NCBI GenBank assembly: GCA_041180785.1
Contig: JBEGQV010000052.1
Location: 1-17,471 of the forward strand
Reading direction: 5' to 3'
From: Sandaracinomonas sp041180785
Lineage (GTDB): Bacteria > Bacteroidota > Bacteroidia > Cytophagales > Spirosomataceae
Length of the DNA: 17,471 nt
The first letter of the stretch is position 1; every line of letters begins with the position of its first letter. The notes under the pieces are model-generated. The model searched no databases, was not told where the DNA came from, and worked only from the letters and a program-made list of their open reading frames with translations. The position numbers were made by a program, and so were the translations under genes. Shown here in pieces: positions 13,388 to 17,471 of this stretch.

Positions 13388-14404
13388 ATGAAACACCAGG
13401 TAACGATTAAGGACTTAGCTAAGCAATTGAATGTTTCAGTTGCAACGGTTTCTCGTGCCCTGCGTGATTTGCCTGATATTCATCCCGATACAAAAAAAGC
13501 TGTTTTAGATTTAGCTGCTGAATTGGATTATCAACCAAATGTATTAGCCACCAGTTTGGTGAAAAGTAAAACAAAAACCTTGGGTTTAGTTGTGCCTGAT
13601 TTGGGATATCATTTCTTTTCCACGATTACTAAGGCAATTGAGGAAGCCGCTTTAAAGGCTGGCTATTCTGTATTGATTACGCAGACCCAAGAATCCTATG
13701 AACGGGAATTAATCAATATTCAAAATTTATTGCGTTCGCAAGTGGAAGGAATTGTGATTTCTTTGTCGCGTGAAACCAAGAATTTTGATCACCTCATCCG
13801 ATTACAAAAACGTGGAATGCCCTTGGTGTTTTTTGATCGGAATGCTGAAGATATTCATGCAAGCAAAGTAATGGTTGACAACGAAGTGTCGGCCTATGAA
13901 GCAGCTAAACACTTGATTGATAATGGGTGTAAGCGGGTTGCATTTGTGGCCGGACCCACAAATGTTTCTGTGAGTAATCAGCGATTGGAAGGTTATAAAA
14001 GAGCATTAAGAGCGCACCAGATGAAGATTGATGATAAATTGATTATTCATTCGGATTATTTTCAAGATACAGCCATTCAATTAACCCATCAGTTGATGGC
14101 CATTAAAAATCCACCCGATGGAATTGTGGTGGTCTCTGACCGCTTGGCAGTGGGGGTCATGTTAGCCTTGAAACAGCTTCAAGTGAAAATTCCTGAACAA
14201 GTAAAGATTGTAAGTTTTAATAATGAACCGATTTGTTCCGTGATTTCACCCAGTATTTCATCAGTTGCTCAACCCTTGGAAACGATTGGAAAATTGGCTA
14301 CAGAATTGCTAATTGAACAAATTGAAAGCAAAACCGATTTTGAGCCTCAGGTAAGAGTTTTAAAGACCGAATTGGTGCTGAGAGAATCCTCTCGTCGCGA
14401 CTAA
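13388..14404 (+). CDS. LacI-family transcriptional regulator
   Basis: The 338-residue repressor or activator has the LacI layout. The N-terminal helix-turn-helix TIKDLAKQLNVSVATVSRAL (6-25) is followed by the hinge region YQPNVLATSLVKSKTKT (48-64) and a periplasmic-binding-protein-like sensor domain starting LGLVVPDLGYHFF. The sensor shows the usual LVFFDRN, VMVDNEVSAYEAAKHLI and DGIVVVSDRLAVGVM segments. The ligand is probably a sugar or sugar-like metabolite by family analogy; it cannot be read from the sequence. No sugar-utilisation genes adjoin it, so its targets are likely elsewhere. It follows folB after 6 bases and precedes gyrA by 72 bases. No transmembrane segment is seen. Confidence 0.93.
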   Translation: MKHQVTIKDLAKQLNVSVATVSRALRDLPDIHPDTKKAVLDLAAELDYQPNVLATSLVKSKTKTLGLVVPDLGYHFFSTITKAIEEAALKAGYSVLITQTQESYERELINIQNLLRSQVEGIVISLSRETKNFDHLIRLQKRGMPLVFFDRNAEDIHASKVMVDNEVSAYEAAKHLIDNGCKRVAFVAGPTNVSVSNQRLEGYKRALRAHQMKIDDKLIIHSDYFQDTAIQLTHQLMAIKNPPDGIVVVSDRLAVGVMLALKQLQVKIPEQVKIVSFNNEPICSVISPSISSVAQPLETIGKLATELLIEQIESKTDFEPQVRVLKTELVLRESSRRD

Positions 14405-14421
14405 ATTTAATTGATTATTTC

Positions 14422-14452
14422 TTGGAAAAATTGACAAAAATCGTGATATTTG
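14422..14452 (+). promoter_or_regulatory. Probable gyrA promoter
   Basis: A TTG (14422-14424) is followed after 20 bases by GATATTTG (14445-14452), one base off the Bacteroidota -7 consensus TAnnTTTG. This leaves a leader of about 18 bases to the gyrA ATG. The 72-base gap has no terminator hairpin, so read-through from the LacI-family gene is also possible. Confidence 0.45.
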
Positions 14453-14476
14453 TTAGATAGTCACAAATAAGAATTT

Positions 14477-17017
14477 ATGTCTTTGAATACAAGTATTATC
14501 CCCATTAACATTGAAGATGAAATGAGGGGAGCCTACATCGATTATTCGATGTCGGTTATTGTTTCACGTGCTTTGCCAGATGTTAGAGATGGATTAAAGC
14601 CCGTTCACCGCAGAGTGTTGTATGGAATGGAGGAGTTGGGAGTTAGTTACAACAAATCGTATAAAAAATCAGCTCGTATTGTCGGAGAGGTGCTTGGTAA
14701 GTATCACCCACATGGTGACTCATCGGTGTATGACACGATGGTTCGTATGGCGCAGGATTGGTCGCTTCGATATCCTTTGGTGGATGGTCAGGGTAACTTT
14801 GGATCTGTAGATGGTGATTCGCCAGCTGCGATGCGTTATACCGAGGCTCGATTAAAGCGAATTGCGGATGAATTATTATCTGATTTAAACAAAGAAACGG
14901 TTGATTTTCAGCCTAATTTTGATGATTCGTTAGATGAGCCAACGGTGTTGCCATCGAAGCTTCCTAATTTGTTATTAAATGGAACTTCTGGTATTGCAGT
15001 AGGTATGGCCACGAACATGGCACCTCATAATTTAACGGAGGTCGTGGATGGAATCACTGCCTATATTGATAATCGTGATATTACGATTCCAGAATTGATG
15101 AATTACATCAAGGCACCTGATTTTCCAACTGGTGGTACGATTTATGGAATCCAGGGTATTAAAAATGCTTTTGAAACAGGTAGAGGACGTGTGGTTATTC
15201 GTGGAAATGCAACGTTTGATACGAATAAGAATGGCAAGGAGCAAATTATCGTTTCTGAAATTCCTTACATGGTCAATAAGGCCTCTTTGATTAAGCAATG
15301 TGCAGATTTGGTGAATGATAAGAAGATTGAAGGAATTTCTGAGATCCGTGATGAGTCTGACCGCCAAGGAATGCGCATTGTGTTTGATTTAAAGCGCGAT
15401 GCAGTGCCAAATGTGGTATTGAATAACTTATACAAGTATTCGGCTCTACAATCGTCTTTCTCTGTTAATAATGTGGCTTTGGTAAAGGGTCGACCAATGA
15501 CCTTAAATCTGAAGGATTTAATTCATTATTTTGTAGAGCATAGAAATGAGGTAATTGTACGTCGTACGCAATATGATTTACGCGAAGCACGCAAGCGCGC
15601 ACATATTTTAGAAGGATTTATCATTGCATTGGATAATTTAGATGCGGTGATCAAATTAATTCGTGAATCTCGCGATCCGAATGCTGCGCAAGAAGGATTA
15701 ATGAGCAAATTTAATTTGTCGGAGATTCAGGCGAAGGCCATTCTTGAAATGCGTTTACAGCGTTTAACTGGACTTGAAAGAGATAAAATTGTTAATGAAT
15801 ACGCTGAAATCATGAAGTTGATTGATGATTTGGAAGACATTTTGGCTAAGCCAGAGCGTCAATTGCAAATTATCAAGGATGAATTAACTGAAATGAAGCA
15901 GCGTTATGGAGATGAGCGTAGGACGCAAATCAACATGACTGATGAGGAATTCTCTGTGGAAGATATGATTGCGGATGAAGAAATGTTAATTACCATTTCT
16001 GCACAAGGTTATATCAAACGTACTGCAATCACTGAATATCGTGCGCAAAGTAGAGGAGGAGTTGGTTCAAGAGCTGTAGCTACTAAAGATGATGATTATA
16101 CGGAGCATTTATTCTCTGCAACCATGCACAATTGGTTGTTATTCTTTACAGAAAGAGGAAAATGTTTCTGGTTACGTGTGTATGCCGTTCCAGAGGGCTC
16201 TAAAACTTCGAAAGGACGTCCAATTCAAAACTTGATGAACATAGAGTCGGGCGACACGATTCGTGCTGTCATTAACGTTAAATCGATTACTGATCCAGAT
16301 TATATCGACAATAACTACATTGTCATGTGTACAGAAGACGGAACGATTAAGAAGACTTCATTAGAGGCTTATTCTCGTCCACGTCAAAATGGTATCATAG
16401 CAATTACCATTCGTGAGGGAGACCGTTTATTGGATGTTGCCTTAACAAATGGTAACAATCAAATTGTTATTGCAACGAATACGGGTCGTTCTGTACGTTT
16501 TGAAGAACATAGGGTTCGTCCGATGGGTCGTTCTGCAGCCGGTGTAAAAGGTATTTGGATCGACGAAGATGATGCCAATGAAAAAGTAATTGGAATGGTG
16601 TGCGTAGAAAATCCAGAAGTACAACAATTATTGGTGGTATCAGAAAAAGGATTTGGAAAACGTTCTGAGGTAGAAGATTACCGATTAACCAACAGGGGTG
16701 GAAAAGGGGTGAAGGCTTTGAATATTACCGATAAAACAGGTGCTTTGGTGGCCATTAAAGAGGTAACTGATCATAATGATTTAATGATCATTACAAAAGC
16801 CGGAATTTTAATACGTACCAGTGTAGCGGAATTACGCGTAATGGGTAGAAACACCCAAGGAGTGAAGTTGATTCGTTTGAAAAACGAATCAGATGAAATT
16901 TCATCGGTAACAAAAATTGAAAGAGATCCAGAAGTAGAGGAAGAGATTGGAACAGAGGGAGGACCAGCAGAAGGATCAACGGAACAAGAAAATAACGAAG
17001 AGAATACGTCAAATTAA
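14477..17017 (+). CDS. gyrA: DNA gyrase subunit A
   Basis: GyrA forms the A2B2 gyrase that introduces negative supercoils using ATP. The 846-residue protein is full length. The breakage-reunion domain holds LPDVRDGLKPVHRRVLYGM (33-51) and the catalytic tyrosine Y121 in AAMRYTEARL, followed by the coiled-coil/C-gate region and a C-terminal pinwheel domain from about 505. The quinolone-resistance region is GKYHPHGDSSVYDTMVRMAQ (74-93); S82 and D86 stand at the E. coli Ser83 and Asp87 positions, so both have the susceptible-type residue. The GyrA-box, QRRGGKG in E. coli, is QSRGGVG here (524-530), a degenerate form that I believe is common in this phylum. The last ~30 residues are an acidic Glu/Asn-rich tail. 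A secreted TPR-like gene follows after 9 bases. Confidence 0.98.
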   Translation: MSLNTSIIPINIEDEMRGAYIDYSMSVIVSRALPDVRDGLKPVHRRVLYGMEELGVSYNKSYKKSARIVGEVLGKYHPHGDSSVYDTMVRMAQDWSLRYPLVDGQGNFGSVDGDSPAAMRYTEARLKRIADELLSDLNKETVDFQPNFDDSLDEPTVLPSKLPNLLLNGTSGIAVGMATNMAPHNLTEVVDGITAYIDNRDITIPELMNYIKAPDFPTGGTIYGIQGIKNAFETGRGRVVIRGNATFDTNKNGKEQIIVSEIPYMVNKASLIKQCADLVNDKKIEGISEIRDESDRQGMRIVFDLKRDAVPNVVLNNLYKYSALQSSFSVNNVALVKGRPMTLNLKDLIHYFVEHRNEVIVRRTQYDLREARKRAHILEGFIIALDNLDAVIKLIRESRDPNAAQEGLMSKFNLSEIQAKAILEMRLQRLTGLERDKIVNEYAEIMKLIDDLEDILAKPERQLQIIKDELTEMKQRYGDERRTQINMTDEEFSVEDMIADEEMLITISAQGYIKRTAITEYRAQSRGGVGSRAVATKDDDYTEHLFSATMHNWLLFFTERGKCFWLRVYAVPEGSKTSKGRPIQNLMNIESGDTIRAVINVKSITDPDYIDNNYIVMCTEDGTIKKTSLEAYSRPRQNGIIAITIREGDRLLDVALTNGNNQIVIATNTGRSVRFEEHRVRPMGRSAAGVKGIWIDEDDANEKVIGMVCVENPEVQQLLVVSEKGFGKRSEVEDYRLTNRGGKGVKALNITDKTGALVAIKEVTDHNDLMIITKAGILIRTSVAELRVMGRNTQGVKLIRLKNESDEISSVTKIERDPEVEEEIGTEGGPAEGSTEQENNEENTSN

Positions 17018-17026
17018 TAAACAATC

Positions 17027-17471
17027 ATGAAAAAAATTGTATTAACTATCTTAACAATCGGTTTCATAGCAAACATAGCTATGGCACAACAAGACAAAGC
17101 TGCTTTAGATGCAGCTAAAAAAGATCTTTCTGAAAAAGCAAAAAAAGCAGAGGAAGATGTGACCAAGAATCCGACTAAACCTAAAAGTCATTTAAACAGA
17201 GCGATTGCATTATTTGATGTAGCTTCTTTTCCAGATTCAACGTTGTCGGGTTTAGACATTGAAGCTCCTTTTAAGGCTTTAGATGCAATTAAAGAGGCTC
17301 AAAAATTAGATCCAAAGGGAAGTTTAGCAAAAGATATTCAGAAATTGTACGATGACAAAAAGGTGTATCAGGCCTTTATGAACATTGGTGTCATCAAATA
17401 CCAAGGAAAAGATTATAAAACTTCTTACAAATACATGGCAAAAGCATCTGAGGTTTCTCCAAAAGATACGA
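17027..17471 (+). CDS. Secreted TPR-like protein, cut by the right edge
   Basis: The frame is open from the ATG at 17027 to the window end (148 full codons). It begins with a Sec signal peptide (MKKIVLTILTIGFIANIAMA, cleavage probably before QQ). A charged Lys/Ala-rich helix (about 24-50) and helical pairs such as PFKALDAIKEAQKLDP and VYQAFMNIGVIKYQGKDYKTSYKYMAKASEVSP follow; the last fits the TPR pattern. It would be periplasmic or envelope-associated; its function is unknown. The 9-base gap after gyrA and the lack of a terminator suggest co-transcription with gyrA. Confidence 0.8.
   Translation, partial: MKKIVLTILTIGFIANIAMAQQDKAALDAAKKDLSEKAKKAEEDVTKNPTKPKSHLNRAIALFDVASFPDSTLSGLDIEAPFKALDAIKEAQKLDPKGSLAKDIQKLYDDKKVYQAFMNIGVIKYQGKDYKTSYKYMAKASEVSPKDT

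Noticed and set aside
14431..14459. TTGACA followed after 17 bases by TAGATA before gyrA, sigma70-like
   Set aside because: The -10 half is a poor match, and this phylum uses a different -7 consensus; the TTG-N20-GATATTTG reading was preferred.
15032..15367. 111-codon antisense open frame inside gyrA
   Set aside because: It lies opposite highly conserved gyrA coding sequence, has Asn/Ile/Arg-rich low-quality composition and no recognisable domain or promoter.
1..17471. Mobile element, prophage, CRISPR array, toxin-antitoxin or defence island
   Set aside because: No transposase, integrase, regular direct-repeat array or paired small toxin/antitoxin genes were found; the genes are mainly housekeeping and common accessory genes.

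Overview
The window is AT-rich, gene-dense chromosomal DNA from a member of the Bacteroidota, probably a Cytophagia-like lineage (the phylum is an inference I trust; the class is a weak guess). Supporting signs are the absence of Shine-Dalgarno sequences before the starts, several TAnnTTTG-type -7 promoter boxes, the Bacteroidota-style ClpS and GyrA sequences, and short gaps inside co-directional gene runs. I see no tRNA, rRNA, CRISPR array, insertion sequence, integrase or phage gene.

Layout. (1) At the left edge lies the 3' part of an outer-membrane beta-barrel gene of the alginate-export type (2-805). A secreted YceI-family protein (899-1465) follows, with its own promoter, a perfect 16-bp palindrome and a strong terminator. 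(2) A sodium:solute symporter gene runs leftward (1509-2945) and is divergent from a tight five-gene run: clpS, recR, an exported Mn-type superoxide dismutase, a 2-oxoglutarate/Fe(II) oxygenase of the isopenicillin N synthase type, and a chromate-transporter-family protein (3006-6822). The gaps in this run are 5, 5, 5 and 1 bases. (3) Leftward, galE-rfbB-rfbA (9757 down to 6819) supplies UDP-sugar interconversion and dTDP-4-keto-6-deoxyglucose for surface polysaccharide; rfbC and rfbD are not present here. (4) A SirB1/transglutaminase-like protein (9873-10706) converges on and overlaps a 4'-phosphopantetheinyl transferase (10687-11325, minus). (5) Divergent from that is a run of a WD40 propeller protein, a DivIVA-domain coiled-coil protein with a basic tail carrying AT-hook-like motifs, folB and a LacI-family regulator (11377-14404). 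(6) gyrA (14477-17017) has a probable promoter of its own and is followed 9 bases later by a secreted, TPR-like protein cut off by the right edge.

Most genes are housekeeping or common accessory genes. The most unusual element I can support is the DivIVA-domain protein with an AT-hook-like C-terminal tail (12295-13020), encoded directly after a cytoplasmic WD40 propeller. It could be a scaffold linking cell-envelope or polar DivIVA assemblies to DNA. Other points worth checking are three inverted repeats placed on or beside promoters (833-848, 2971-2991, 11346-11371), the loss of the usual conserved histidine in the SirB1-like protein, and the periplasmic SOD within the clpS-recR run.
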